The notes: generated by a model from the letters alone, not told the origin. Shown: positions 46,025 to 55,422, numbered from the stretch's first letter. The stretch: 64,000 bases of DNA from Paenibacillus alkalitolerans (GCF_016482785.1 NZ_JAEMXM010000013.1:1-64000), one strand, 5' to 3'. Program-made: numbers and translations.

Positions 46025-46432
46025 GAGAAGTTTGACAGACAATCGCCGGCGGCCGTGTGCCGCGGGAGGAAAGTCCGGGCTCCATAGGGCAGAGTGCTGG
46101 ATAACGTCCAGTCGGCGCGAGCTGAAGGATAGTGCCACAGAAATGGACCGCCGATGGCGCGCAAGCGCACAGGCAAGGGTGGAACCGTGGTGTAAGAGAC
46201 CACGAGGAGGCATGGCGACATGTCTCCTGGTAAACCCCACTTGGAGCAAGACCTAAGAGGAACGCGGCGGCGCAATGCCGCAGCCCTTGCCCGGGGCGCG
46301 TTCGGGTTGGTCGCTTGAGCGCAGCAGCAATGCTGCGCCTAGATAGATGATTGTCGCTTCATGCGTGGCAGGGAAGGTGACCCGATACGACCACTAGAAG
46401 CACAGAACCCGGCTTACGGCAAACTTCTCCGT
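46025..46432 (+). ncRNA. rnpB: RNase P RNA, class A type
   Basis: The P4 segment GAGGAAAGTCCGGGCTCC with AGGGCAG, AGTGCCACAGAAA, GGTAAACCCCAC, TAGATAGATGATTG and the closing ACAGAACCCGGCTTACG are all present in order. The ends pair as P1, GAGAAGTTTG (46025-46034) with CAAACTTCTC (46420-46429). The CCGGGCTCC/CCCGGCTTA signature is that of ancestral class A RNA; class B of Bacillus has CCATGCTCGC instead. Cleaves the 5' leader from tRNA precursors with RnpA. Confidence 0.96.
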
Positions 46433-46452
46433 TCACCGATCCATAAATACGA

Positions 46453-46505
46453 AAGCTGGTTGCAACAACGCGTCTAAGGCGCCGTTGATGCAGCCAGCTT
46501 TTTTG
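46453..46505 (+). terminator. rnpB terminator
   Basis: Stem of 18 bases with two mismatches, opening AAGCTGG and closing CCAGCTT, followed by six T. It also abuts the minus-strand protease gene's 3' end. Confidence 0.9.
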
Positions 46506-46515
46506 TGGTAACAAC

Positions 46516-48471
46516 CTATGTTATGTCCCCGGTGATCAAGCGCCAGAGCCAATCAAAGATCGACTCGGTACCGCCGAATGTTCGTTTCTCAGCTTGTTCG
46601 TCGGCATTTGCGTTGGGAGTTACGCCTGCCGCAAGCTGAAGTGCGCGCTGCACGTGGATTTGGCCGTAACCGAAATAGTCGTCCCGCCCCTGAGCTCCCA
46701 AATCCTCTGCGCTTTGGCGCATGATATCGTAAACTTCGGTGTTCTTTAATTGCGAATTGACCGAACGAATAAGCGCGGCCAGAGCGGCCGTGTGCGGGCT
46801 CGCCATCGATGTGCCCGAGAGCGCCGCATATTGATGGTTCGTATAGGTGCTGGCAATGTTTTCGCCGGGCGCTACGACGTCGACATAACCGCCGTAATTA
46901 GAGAAGGAAGCTTTCTCCCTGTTCGCGTTGGTGGCGGATACCCCGAACACTTCCTCGTACGCGGCCGGATAACCGGGCTGTGACGTGTTGTCGTTGCCGG
47001 TTGCCGCCACTATGACTACATCCCTGTCGAAAGCGTAGCGGATGGCGTCGTGCAAAAACTGAGCGCTTGCATAATTGCCGAGACTTAAATTAATAACCCT
47101 CGCCCCATGATCGGTCGCCCAGATGATGCCTTCGGCGACGGCGTATGTGCTTCCCATTCCGCTCGAGTCGAGCACCTTGACCGGCATGATCCGGTTATAC
47201 CATGTCATCCCCGCAACGCCTTCCCTGTTATCCGTAAGAGCCGAAATTACGCCCGCGACATGAGTGCCGTGACCGACATCGTCCTCTGGGGGTTTGCTCG
47301 AATCGATCACGTTATACCCTTCGGCAAGCCGTCCTTGCAAATCCGGGTGCGACATGTCGACACCGGTGTCGATTACGGCGACGGTCACCTGGTCGTTGCC
47401 GCGGGTCAATTGCCAGCCGCCCGGCGTTTGGATGATGGGCAGATTCCACTGGTACCTGCTATACAGATCGTCGTTCGGAATAATCGGTGCGGCGGAGTCC
47501 GTTTCATTCGTCACATATAAGTAATGGGGCTCGACATATTGCACGCCCATTGTTTGAAAGTATTTCATCATATCCTTCGTGCTTTTATGCCGGGATTCAA
47601 ATACGTATGCGTAACCGAGTTTTTTCACGTTTACTGCGCCGATTTCGTTGGAAATCTCGCGCAGCCTTTCTTCGGAAGGCTCCTCTTGGAAACGGACAAC
47701 GACCTCCTTACGAATATAGTGGCTTACGCCTTTGTTTTCTTCCGCCGTATCGACATCCATTTCCTTGCCGGTGTTCGGATCGTACGCGCGAATGCCGAAC
47801 CGCTTCCTTTCATCGGGAAAAGGCTTTATACGGAGGTTTCGAATTTGATGGTCGGCCACTTTTCGCAAAATATCTTGGTGCACCAACCCGACAATTCCTC
47901 CGCGCGGATCGCTGCGTGACGGCACCCCAAGAACGAAATATTTATCTCCGTTCGTATCCTCCAGTGCATTCGACTCATATGTTTGTCCGCGAAGCACCGA
48001 CGCTTTGGCGCTCTTCATAAGCGGCGCGGCCTTCTTCCGAACCGGCTCCGGAATGCTTCCGGCGGCAATGCTCTTTCCGACATTCGGATCGATCCATTCC
48101 AATCTTTCCATATGCGGGTGCTCTTTGCGCATCTGCCGCAGATGCTCTCGAAGCCGGGCTTGACCGGCGCCGTTCATATGCTCGGTCATTTTCTGCAAAT
48201 CGATGCGGCATTGGCTCCGGCACAGCGCGTTCGTGGCGGCTACGTCGGTGCTCAGAAGCCTTTGTTTGCTTTGCGTCTCCCAGACGGTGCCGGCCGGTTG
48301 CCGAACCGATTGCTGCCGTACTCCCGCGTTCCGGTCCAATGCCTCATCCTGGGTGCCGGCAATCGGAGCGGGCGGCGGGATGTCCTGCGGATTGCTTAAG
48401 AACATGCCTACGGGCAGAGCCAGCGCAAGCAAGCCCACAATAATTCCCAACGTTATTCTTCGGTTGCGCAT
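46516..48471 (-). CDS. Exported S8 (subtilisin-family) serine protease with N-terminal sensor-like region
   Basis: 651 residues. N-terminal membrane signal/anchor (residues 7-26). Residues about 80-210 contain paired cysteines (CRSQC, 84 and 88), LEWIDPNVG and DKYFVLGVPSRSD...GGIVGLV, a strand pattern like PAS/Cache-type extracellular sensors. Residues about 255-320 resemble an I9-type propeptide. Catalytic triad: D368 (AVIDTG), H401 (GHGTHVAG), S555 (GTSMASPH); oxyanion N493. Probably membrane-attached and extracellular. Encoded alone on the minus strand opposite rnpB. Confidence 0.92.
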   Translation of the reverse strand: MRNRRITLGIIVGLLALALPVGMFLSNPQDIPPPAPIAGTQDEALDRNAGVRQQSVRQPAGTVWETQSKQRLLSTDVAATNALCRSQCRIDLQKMTEHMNGAGQARLREHLRQMRKEHPHMERLEWIDPNVGKSIAAGSIPEPVRKKAAPLMKSAKASVLRGQTYESNALEDTNGDKYFVLGVPSRSDPRGGIVGLVHQDILRKVADHQIRNLRIKPFPDERKRFGIRAYDPNTGKEMDVDTAEENKGVSHYIRKEVVVRFQEEPSEERLREISNEIGAVNVKKLGYAYVFESRHKSTKDMMKYFQTMGVQYVEPHYLYVTNETDSAAPIIPNDDLYSRYQWNLPIIQTPGGWQLTRGNDQVTVAVIDTGVDMSHPDLQGRLAEGYNVIDSSKPPEDDVGHGTHVAGVISALTDNREGVAGMTWYNRIMPVKVLDSSGMGSTYAVAEGIIWATDHGARVINLSLGNYASAQFLHDAIRYAFDRDVVIVAATGNDNTSQPGYPAAYEEVFGVSATNANREKASFSNYGGYVDVVAPGENIASTYTNHQYAALSGTSMASPHTAALAALIRSVNSQLKNTEVYDIMRQSAEDLGAQGRDDYFGYGQIHVQRALQLAAGVTPNANADEQAEKRTFGGTESIFDWLWRLITGDIT

Positions 48472-48635
48472 TCCGTTTCCTCCTTGAGAATGAACAGCTC
48501 ACACTCTATAATTAGGTTGTCAAAAGCGTTCGACGTTATGCACGGGGAGTACCGTTTTGGCTCGATTTATGGTACGATGGTGGGGAGGCTGTCTGGGCTC
48601 TTTTTTTGGAATGTGACGAGGAGGATTTTGCATTC

Positions 48636-49136
48636 ATGGCCATTCATAATGTGCAGCGTTTATGCGAAACGACGAAAGAAAAATTGAAGCGGGCGATTGC
48701 GGTGTTGGAACCGTTTTTGAACGAATCGGCCCTCACTCAGTTAAATCCCGAGAATGATACGGGGATGGACGAGTTTTACAAAGGCTTTTTGACGGATATG
48801 CGCACACTGATCGTATATTCGGAAGCCCAATATGAGAAGCTTGGCGTGGCGTTGCGGCGCCCTTCGTTTAATGTGGAGTATGCGGAACGGGTTCTTTATG
48901 ATGTGTACCACAGCTGTGTGAACGCGTTCTTTTATCCGAAGAACGAGTGTTATTCGGAAGACGGGCGTTATGCATATACGGGACAGGACGCGATCCGTTT
49001 CCGCAAGAAACCGGTTCGCAGCGTGAGGGATACTACTCTCGAGCTTTCCAAAATTTTCGAAGAGCTGAGGGAAGACCTCGCATATTACGAGACCGATTAT
49101 GTGACCCAGCGCCGCATGCAAGGCGAAAAAGCATAA
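48636..49136 (+). CDS. ypuI: YpuI/DUF3907 family protein
   Basis: 166 residues, soluble, mostly helical, with conserved-looking NVEYAERVLYDVYHSCVNAFFYPKNE and YTGQDAIRF. Corresponds in length and pattern to Bacillus YpuI, of unknown function. GAGGAGG lies 11 bases before the ATG. Likely expressed from its own promoter in the divergent gap with the protease gene. Confidence 0.8.
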   Translation: MAIHNVQRLCETTKEKLKRAIAVLEPFLNESALTQLNPENDTGMDEFYKGFLTDMRTLIVYSEAQYEKLGVALRRPSFNVEYAERVLYDVYHSCVNAFFYPKNECYSEDGRYAYTGQDAIRFRKKPVRSVRDTTLELSKIFEELREDLAYYETDYVTQRRMQGEKA

Positions 49137-49194
49137 TACTGGACAGTATAAAACCCTCTCCGCGCGGGAAAGTTGTGGAGGGGGTGATTCTTTT

Positions 49195-49425
49195 ATGCCG
49201 CAAGAAAATCCGAAAGTAAAATGCAGCGTGTCCAATTGTGAATATTGGGATCAAGGCAACAACTGCGGAGCCGATGTGATCATGATCGAAATCGACAAGC
49301 ATGCGCGAATGAACTTTAAAGAAGAATTCGCGGGCGAAGCGTTCGACTCGGAGCACAAGGATGAAGCCGGCAACTCCTCTTCCACGTGCTGCCATACGTT
49401 TAAGCCGAAAGCAGCAGGGCAGTAA
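49195..49425 (+). CDS. DUF1540 protein
   Basis: 76 residues. Two Cys clusters: KCSVSNCEYWDQGNNCGAD at the front and CCHTF at the end, the DUF1540 arrangement suggesting a small metal-binding fold. Homologues are often sporulation-associated; here that is only inference. Its ribosome site GGAGGGGG is part of a 9-bp stem with ACCCTCTCC (49153-49161), so translation may be structurally controlled. Confidence 0.85.
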   Translation: MPQENPKVKCSVSNCEYWDQGNNCGADVIMIEIDKHARMNFKEEFAGEAFDSEHKDEAGNSSSTCCHTFKPKAAGQ

Positions 49426-49467
49426 CCGAATTATGGCTGGAACAATGCTCGCGAGGGGGCCGCTGAG

Positions 49468-49950
49468 TTGAGCGAGAAACTACGGAAACGGACAACCGGA
49501 CAACGGAAATCCGGGCAACGGAAAACGAAAGCCCGGAGCAACGACAATGAATTCGGTCCGGATACGGGTTTCGAAAGCGAGAGCTCGGTATCCGACAAAG
49601 CATTTCTTCAAGCAGTGTCGGTAAATCCGATAGCCCAAGATGCGGAGCTTCCGGGCGATGAGGAGTTTGCCGCAGAGGTGGCGGCTCCGATTGCGGACCG
49701 GCCCGTCCGGCGGGACGAAGCGAGAGCGGCCGAGCGCGAAGAAGCGAAGGCAAGGACAACGCTGGGATACTGGGCAATTATTGCATCTGTCTTGTCGTTG
49801 TTTTGGCTACCGAGCATATTGGGCCCTGTGTCCGCTGTAATCGGCTTTATGGCCTTCGTCAGAGGGAGCCGCGCGCTCGGCGCGTGGTCCATCGTCATCG
49901 GAACCATTGCTTTTGTCAGCTTCTTGACGACGATACCGTATAATTACTAG
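49468..49950 (+). CDS. Hypothetical protein with two C-terminal membrane helices
   Basis: 160 residues. Residues 1-95 are basic then acidic and low complexity (KRTTGQRKSGQRKTKAR...), residues 100-155 form two membrane helices of DUF4190-like pattern (LGYWAIIASVLSLFWLPSIL, GAWSIVIGTIAFVSFLTTI). TTG start with GAGGGGG upstream. Ends at an intrinsic terminator. Function unknown. Confidence 0.65.
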   Translation: MSEKLRKRTTGQRKSGQRKTKARSNDNEFGPDTGFESESSVSDKAFLQAVSVNPIAQDAELPGDEEFAAEVAAPIADRPVRRDEARAAEREEAKARTTLGYWAIIASVLSLFWLPSILGPVSAVIGFMAFVRGSRALGAWSIVIGTIAFVSFLTTIPYNY

Positions 49951-49959
49951 TTTTGGGCG

Positions 49960-49995
49960 GCAAATGGCAGGCGTGAGCTTGCCGTTTGCTTTTTT
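49960..49995 (+). terminator. Intrinsic terminator
   Basis: GCAAATGGCA pairs with TGCCGTTTGC (one G-U) around a 10-base loop, then six T. Confidence 0.88.
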
Positions 49996-50194
49996 AAAAT
50001 ATTATCCTTGGCGGTAAATAGATACATGAAAAATGCTGCCAAGAAATGAATGGTCACCGGAGGAGGTTGTAATAGACTAAAGTTTATAAGAAGTGTCGAT
50101 TGATGTCGTTTTAACCTCGAAGGTATTATGATAGAATAGCTTTATAAAATCATCTTTCATTACCTACTTGATCGGATGGGGCGGACGCAGAGAA

Positions 50195-50890
50195 ATGGAA
50201 GTCGATCCTAGATATATTAGCGAATGGCTGCGCACGCAATGGGCTTCGGACGCAACAAGGCTGATTGCGAACAGAAGGGCGGCTGACGCCGCGTATTCTG
50301 ACAACGCAATCGATTTTGCCGCGATGCTGCAGATGCTGCTCTCTGAGAGCGGAGTAAACGGCAATACAGCGAACGGCGGCATTCCGGCCGACGAAGCGCT
50401 TGCTCAGCTGGCGGCGGCGAATGCCGCATTTAACACGGCTATGCCATATACACATGACGAATCCGCGGATATGGAGAATATAGACCGAATCGTATCCGAC
50501 GCAAGCCGCGATTATGGCGTCGACCCCGCGCTCGTCAAAGCTGTGATACGGGCGGAATCGAATTTTCGTTCGGACGCGGTGTCATCGGCCGGAGCGAAAG
50601 GGCTGATGCAGCTAATGGACGGGACCGCAAGAACGCTGGGCGTGACGGATTCTTTCGATCCTGTGCAGAACGTGCGCGGCGGGACGCGCTTTTTAAGCTA
50701 TTTGTTACATAAGTACGATGGAAACACCGGAGTGGCGCTCGCCGCATACAATGCCGGTCCCGGCCGCGTCGACCGGTTGGGCATACGCACGGAGGCCGAA
50801 CTCGCGCAGCGGTTGGAATCGCTGCCGGAAGAGACACAACGGTATGTGGGGAAAGTGCTTGCATTCCGGGAACAGTTTAATGTCACGTAA
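50195..50890 (+). CDS. Lytic transglycosylase (SLT domain)
   Basis: 231 residues. The C-terminal 130 residues form a soluble-lytic-transglycosylase domain: VKAVIRAESNF with the catalytic Glu, AGAKGLMQLM, and VALAAYNAGPGRV. It cleaves peptidoglycan glycan strands with anhydro-muramic ends. No signal peptide is visible in the N-terminal 90 residues, so export route is unclear; some Bacillus homologues (YjbJ) share this. No strong ribosome site before the ATG. Confidence 0.9.
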   Translation: MEVDPRYISEWLRTQWASDATRLIANRRAADAAYSDNAIDFAAMLQMLLSESGVNGNTANGGIPADEALAQLAAANAAFNTAMPYTHDESADMENIDRIVSDASRDYGVDPALVKAVIRAESNFRSDAVSSAGAKGLMQLMDGTARTLGVTDSFDPVQNVRGGTRFLSYLLHKYDGNTGVALAAYNAGPGRVDRLGIRTEAELAQRLESLPEETQRYVGKVLAFREQFNVT

Positions 50891-51208
50891 AGAGTACGGT
50901 TGTACACTTGTCTTGACGAAACTTTATTTGCTGGAATCGTGACTTGAGTTTAGCCAACTGAATAACGCCGCAAATCGAGGTAAACATGGTTTAAAGGAAA
51001 TTTATGTATTTAATTCTTATGTTATTGGGCGATAACGATCACTTAGCGGAATATTATGTACTTAAAAACAGACGCAACTGATGATTGTCGTTAGAACAGT
51101 GTCCATTAAGTACAAAAAATTCCATTAATCTGTATATCATACCGACTACTGATCAGGTTAAGCACACGAAATTCCGTTATCGATTTTTGTTCATCCCCCG
51201 GTAGCAAT
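50891..51208. other. Intergenic stretch between the transglycosylase and terC genes
   Basis: AT-rich, no gene seen. Contains the single arm AATTCTTATGTT at 51012-51023, identical to an arm of the hairpin-plus-tail elements at 26.1 and 43.1 kb. Nothing else recognised. Confidence 0.5.
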
Positions 51209-51249
51209 AAAAAAAATCGCCCGTTCCCAAATACCAGGGAGCGGGCGAT
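51209..51249 (-). terminator. Terminator of the minus-strand terC gene
   Basis: On the minus strand ATCGCCCG...CCC/GGG...CGGGCGAT pairs across an eight-base loop (one internal mismatch) and is followed by eight T. Confidence 0.9.
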
Positions 51250-51257
51250 GCCGTTAC

Positions 51258-51959
51258 TCAAGCGTTCGTCTCTTGACTCGTTCCTTGCTGCACAGCGTTG
51301 GCGCGCTGTCCGTTGCGAATGCGCCCGGCAACCAATACTCCGATCACGACAACGGCCATGAACGACCATTCAACTGCGGGGAGTGTGAAGAAGTTATGCA
51401 ACAGCTTCTCATGGGTGATCATCTTGGCTGAAGTATAGGCGAGCACCCCGGCACCGATGTAGAGGACCGACGGGAACCGGTTGATGAGCTTAATAAAGAG
51501 TGTGCTGCCCCAAACCACGATCGGCACCGATACAATGAGACCGATGATGACAAGCAGCGGATCTCCGTGCGCCGCGCCTGCTACCGCCATTACGTTATCT
51601 ATGCCCATGGCGGCGTCGGCGATAACGATCGTCCATATGGCTGCCCCCAAGCTGTCCTTCGCTTTGACGTCCTTGTGGTCTTCATTGCTCACCAACAATT
51701 TATACGCGATCCAAACGAGCAGCAAGCCCCCTGCAAGAGATAATCCCGGAAACTTCAACAGCTCGACGACGACAATCGTTGCGAATATCCGGATCGCCAC
51801 AGCGCCGACCGTTCCCCAAATGATCGCTTTCTTCTGTTGTTCCGGAGGAAGTTTTCTTGACGCCATACCGATGACGATTGCGTTATCTCCTGCCAAGACC
51901 AAGTCGATAAAGATGATGCTGATCAGTGCGGTCCAAAATTCCGGAGACATTATTTCCAT
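51258..51959 (-). CDS. TerC-family membrane protein 1 (Mn-regulated)
   Basis: 233 residues, seven membrane helices. Family motifs LVLAGDNAIVIGMA and IADAAMGIDNVMAV carry the conserved membrane acidic/Asn residues. In Bacilli, TerC proteins (YceF, YkoY) export manganese or metallate secreted proteins. ATG at 51959 follows GGGGGAG by nine bases. The upstream leader is a yybP-ykoY manganese riboswitch, which directly ties this gene to Mn. Confidence 0.93.
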   Translation of the reverse strand: MEIMSPEFWTALISIIFIDLVLAGDNAIVIGMASRKLPPEQQKKAIIWGTVGAVAIRIFATIVVVELLKFPGLSLAGGLLLVWIAYKLLVSNEDHKDVKAKDSLGAAIWTIVIADAAMGIDNVMAVAGAAHGDPLLVIIGLIVSVPIVVWGSTLFIKLINRFPSVLYIGAGVLAYTSAKMITHEKLLHNFFTLPAVEWSFMAVVVIGVLVAGRIRNGQRANAVQQGTSQETNA

Positions 51960-51987
51960 TCTCCAACACTCCCCCATTGTTTTTGAG

Positions 51988-52122
51988 CAAAAAAATAAAG
52001 ACCTGTACCGAATGGCGACTCCATTCGGCAAAGGTCTTGCTAACAACGCGTCCGTTGCCAACAAAGCCGGGGACGCTTCTCATCCCGTATTGACGACTTT
52101 GTTGTACAGCTACTCCCCTTTT
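51988..52122 (-). promoter_or_regulatory. yybP-ykoY manganese riboswitch
   Basis: Minus-strand order: AAAGGGGAGTAGC (5' hallmark), a GTCGTCAATACGGGA segment, GCTTTGTTGGC, CGCGTTGTTAGCAAGACC (3' hallmark) and a terminator AAAGACC/GGTCTTT type stem with an internal CCGAATGG/CCATTCGG hairpin, then seven T. In this family Mn2+ binding blocks the terminator and turns on exporter genes. Confidence 0.92.
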
Positions 52123-52134
52123 TCCATTGAGTCT

Positions 52135-52164
52135 ATTATAAATCAGCCGCTTTTCCCGAGTCAA
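52135..52164 (-). promoter_or_regulatory. Promoter of the Mn-riboswitch terC gene
   Basis: On the minus strand TTGACT (52164-52159), 18 bases, TATAAT (52140-52135). Start predicted about 52128, just before the riboswitch. Confidence 0.8.
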
Positions 52165-52248
52165 GGAGAACGACTCATACGATGGGGGCTTGTCACATAT
52201 AATTTGAAAGGAAGGCTTGTCAGCCGCAGGTACGAGGGGGGCTATGGA

Positions 52249-52911
52249 TTGGAGAACGCAGTACTGATTTTGGAAATCATATTGATCAATATAGTGTTGA
52301 GCGGCGATAACGCCGTCGTCATAGCTATGGCGAGCAAAAATTTGCCGGAGCATCAGAGGCTGCAGGCTGTTTGGTGGGGCGCTTTCGGCGCGGTCTTCCT
52401 GCGCATCGCGCTTACTGTAGTTGCCGTGTTTCTTTTGGAAATTCCATATATTCAGCTGGCCGGCAGCTTGCTTCTATTATATATTGCCATTAAATTGCTG
52501 GTCGACGAAGAAAGCCACGGAGACGTGAAAGGAGCGGCAACTTTGGCAGCCGCCGTGTGGACGGTCATTGTAGCCGATTTCATCATGAGCCTTGACAATG
52601 TGCTGGCGATTGCGGCGATTGCGAAAGGCGACTGGGTGCTGCTCATCATCGGAATACTCATATCAATACCGCTCATCGTGTGGGGCAGTACATATATTAT
52701 GAAGCTGCTGCACAATTACCCCGTTCTTGTTTATATCGGGGCAGCCATACTCGGGTTTACGGCCGGGGAGATGTTTGTCGGTGACAGGCAGGTGGCGCAA
52801 TGGATGGCCGGGGCTCCCGCTTTCGTTCATCAGCTCATTCCGATCTTGGGCGCCGTTATCGTCATTGCGGCCGGACTGTGGAAGAAAGGCTTCCGTTTCC
52901 GCGCGATATAA
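52249..52911 (+). CDS. TerC-family membrane protein 2
   Basis: 220 residues, seven membrane helices, paralogue of the divergent gene. Motifs IVLSGDNAVVIAMA and VADFIMSLDNVLAI. TTG start with GAGGGGG seven bases upstream; the long open frame upstream runs antisense through the riboswitch and paralogue and is not coding. A TATAAT at 52198-52203 may be its -10 box, but the -35 is poor. No riboswitch seen on this strand. Confidence 0.9.
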   Translation: MENAVLILEIILINIVLSGDNAVVIAMASKNLPEHQRLQAVWWGAFGAVFLRIALTVVAVFLLEIPYIQLAGSLLLLYIAIKLLVDEESHGDVKGAATLAAAVWTVIVADFIMSLDNVLAIAAIAKGDWVLLIIGILISIPLIVWGSTYIMKLLHNYPVLVYIGAAILGFTAGEMFVGDRQVAQWMAGAPAFVHQLIPILGAVIVIAAGLWKKGFRFRAI

Positions 52912-53001
52912 ATAGTATGGCGTTTTCCTCCCGTTTCCGCTAAACTGGAAAAGAAAAACTTGTCGAATCAAGCGGAATTGTGCAGAACGGGGGACGGGTA
53001 C

Positions 53002-53478
53002 ATGTCAAATCGAACGATGCCGCTCGCTATTGGAATCATTATTGCCGGCGTAATCATTTTGCTGGGCAAACTCGGCTTCTTCCAGACGGTGGGCGCTTTG
53101 TTCTGGCCGCTCATTCCGCTGGCCGCCGGCGCCGCGTTTCACTTGTTGCATTGGAATCGGGTGCTGCCGTCGGGCGTGCTGATCCCCGGCGGCATCCTCG
53201 TTGTGCTTTCTTTGCTGTTTTTGTTTTGCTCCTGGTTCGGATGGGGCTGGATGAAGGTGTTATGGCCTGTAATACCTTTCGGGGTGGCCGTCGGGCTGTA
53301 TGAATTCTCTTCCGCAGAACGCATTCCGGCACTGCGCGCGGTATCCTTCGGGATCGGCGGGGGAGCGCTTTTATTGCTGGTAATTATGCTCGTTGCGCAA
53401 GTGAATGTGTATGTCCTCGCACTGTTGCTGATTGTCGGGGGAGTGGTTTTAGCCGCGAGAAGACCCCGAATTCGGTGA
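53002..53478 (+). CDS. Small polytopic membrane protein (LiaF N-terminal-like)
   Basis: 158 residues, about five closely packed membrane helices with very short loops (LAIGIIIAGVIILLGKLGFF, ALFWPLIPLAAGAAFHLL). This pattern resembles DUF5668/LiaF-type transmembrane domains that regulate envelope stress systems, but no LiaF C-terminal domain or two-component genes are present. CGGGGGACGGG precedes the ATG. Function unknown. Confidence 0.65.
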   Translation: MSNRTMPLAIGIIIAGVIILLGKLGFFQTVGALFWPLIPLAAGAAFHLLHWNRVLPSGVLIPGGILVVLSLLFLFCSWFGWGWMKVLWPVIPFGVAVGLYEFSSAERIPALRAVSFGIGGGALLLLVIMLVAQVNVYVLALLLIVGGVVLAARRPRIR

Positions 53479-53482
53479 GTTG

Positions 53483-53512
53483 TTGCTTTTTGACCGTCTC
53501 GTGCTTTATAAT
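53483..53512 (+). promoter_or_regulatory. Promoter of typA
   Basis: TTGCTT (53483-53488), 18 bases, TATAAT (53507-53512). The leader then forms a hairpin, AAGCGTCGGA/TCCGACGCTT (about 53524-53552), whose downstream T content is too low for a clear terminator. Confidence 0.6.
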
Positions 53513-53586
53513 GAAATATATCGCAAGCGTCGGAAGTTGTTCTCCGACGCTTTATTTATGAAAATATACGGAGTGGAGAATGCTTA

Positions 53587-55422
53587 ATGTTTTCTAGAGA
53601 GAATATTCGAAATATCGCCATTATCGCCCACGTTGACCATGGGAAGACGACGCTCGTCGACAAGCTGCTGCAGCAAGCGGGAACGTTCCGCGAGAACGAG
53701 GCCATCCAAGAACGCGCAATGGACTCGAACGATTTGGAACGCGAACGCGGCATTACCATTTTAGCAAAAAATACAGGTGTGACGTATAAAGATCATCTGA
53801 TCAACATCGTCGATACTCCCGGACACGCCGATTTCGGCGGGGAAGTGGAGCGCATCATGAAGATGGTGGACGGCGTGCTTCTGGTCGTCGACGCTTTCGA
53901 AGGCTGCATGCCGCAGACGAAATTCGTGCTTCGCAAAGCGCTCGAACAGCACTTGACGCCGGTCGTGGTCGTTAATAAGATCGACAGGCCGAACGCCCGT
54001 CCCGCCGAAGTCGTCGATGAGGTGCTGGATTTGTTTATCGAACTCGGCGCAGACGATGAGCAGCTTGAGTTCCCAGTCGTATACGCATCCGCGTTGAACG
54101 GAACTTCCGGTTTGGAGCCTGACGCGCTTGATGACACGATGCAGCCGTTATTCGAGACGATTGTTAAAGCAATTCCGCATCCGAAAGAAAGTGTGGATGA
54201 GCCGCTCCAATTTCAAGTCACGCTGCTCGATTACAACGAATATTTAGGGCGCATTGCAGTGGGACGCGTGAATCGCGGACAAATCCGCGCCGGACAGTCC
54301 GTCGCAGTGTTGGACAGCGAAGGAAAAGCACGCCAAGCCCGCGTTGAGAAGCTGTTCGGCTTCCAAGGATTGAAGCGGATAGAAATCGAAGAAGCGGCCG
54401 CCGGAGACATTGTGGCCATCGCAGGCATTAAAGAAGTGAACATCGGCGAAACCGTCGCCGATCCGAATAAGCCGGAAGCACTGCCCTTCTTGGTGATCGA
54501 CGAACCGACGCTGCAGATGACGTTCGTCGTCAACAATTCGCCGTTCGCGGGCAAAGAAGGCAAGTGGGTCACATCGCGCAAGCTTCGCGAACGGTTGTAC
54601 AAGGAGCTTGAAACCGACGTTGCGCTTCGCGTGGAAGACACCGAAAGCCCGGACGCGTTCATTGTTAGCGGACGCGGAGAGCTCCACCTCGGCATTCTCA
54701 TCGAGAACATGCGCCGAGAAGGGTACGAGCTTCAAGTTTCCAAGCCGGAAGTTATCGTGAAAGAAATCGACGGGCAACAAATGGAGCCGATCGAACGTCT
54801 ATTAATCGATGTGCCGGAAGACAGCATGGGCGCTGTGATGGAAAGCTTGGGAACGCGCAAAGCCGACATGGTCAATATGATCAACAACGGCACCGGGACC
54901 GTTCGTTTGGAATTTTTGATTCCGTCCCGAGGTCTGATCGGCTACCGTACCGATTTCCTTACACTGACCCGCGGTTACGGTGTCATGAATCACGCCTTCG
55001 ACTCGTACGGTCCTTATGCGGGCAGCGGCGTTGGCGGGCGACGACAAGGAGTTCTCGTATCCAGCGAAACCGGAACATCGACATTCTACGGCATGATGTC
55101 CGTTGAAGACAGGGGGGTTCTGTTCCTCACTCCGGGTACCGAAGTGTACGAAGGCATGATCGTCGGCGAGCACAACCGCGACAACGACATTATCGTCAAC
55201 ATCTGCAAAGAGAAGGCGCTCACCAACGTCCGCTCCGCAACCAAGGAGGATACCGTCAAATTAAAGACGCCTCGAATCATGTCGCTGGAGCAGGCGCTGG
55301 AATATTTGAACGACGACGAGTATTGCGAAATTACGCCGAAATCGATTCGCCTCCGCAAGAAGATTTTACAGAAAGGCGAGCGCGAACGGGCGGAAAAAAT
55401 GCGGAAGTTGGTTAACACATGA
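53587..55422 (+). CDS. typA: Ribosome-associated GTPase TypA/BipA
   Basis: 611 residues. EF-G-like translational GTPase: [16 protein letters not shown] (G1), RGITILAKN (G2), [11 protein letters not shown] (G3), VVNKIDR (G4), then domains II, III, V and the BipA-specific C-terminal domain. It aids 50S assembly and stress adaptation, especially in the cold. GGAG precedes the ATG by about nine bases. Stop overlaps ylaH (ATGA). Confidence 0.97.
   Translation: MFSRENIRNIAIIAHVDHGKTTLVDKLLQQAGTFRENEAIQERAMDSNDLERERGITILAKNTGVTYKDHLINIVDTPGHADFGGEVERIMKMVDGVLLVVDAFEGCMPQTKFVLRKALEQHLTPVVVVNKIDRPNARPAEVVDEVLDLFIELGADDEQLEFPVVYASALNGTSGLEPDALDDTMQPLFETIVKAIPHPKESVDEPLQFQVTLLDYNEYLGRIAVGRVNRGQIRAGQSVAVLDSEGKARQARVEKLFGFQGLKRIEIEEAAAGDIVAIAGIKEVNIGETVADPNKPEALPFLVIDEPTLQMTFVVNNSPFAGKEGKWVTSRKLRERLYKELETDVALRVEDTESPDAFIVSGRGELHLGILIENMRREGYELQVSKPEVIVKEIDGQQMEPIERLLIDVPEDSMGAVMESLGTRKADMVNMINNGTGTVRLEFLIPSRGLIGYRTDFLTLTRGYGVMNHAFDSYGPYAGSGVGGRRQGVLVSSETGTSTFYGMMSVEDRGVLFLTPGTEVYEGMIVGEHNRDNDIIVNICKEKALTNVRSATKEDTVKLKTPRIMSLEQALEYLNDDEYCEITPKSIRLRKKILQKGERERAEKMRKLVNT

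Noticed and set aside
46015-46275. Short frames across rnpB on both strands
   Set aside because: They overlie a structured RNA with clear RNase P signatures.
51481-52248. Long N-terminal extension of the plus-strand TerC
   Set aside because: It is antisense to the other terC gene and its riboswitch; a TTG with a strong ribosome site marks the true start.
52947-52960. Another copy of the AAGAAAAACTT tail motif
   Set aside because: Only 11 bases match and no hairpin arms are nearby.
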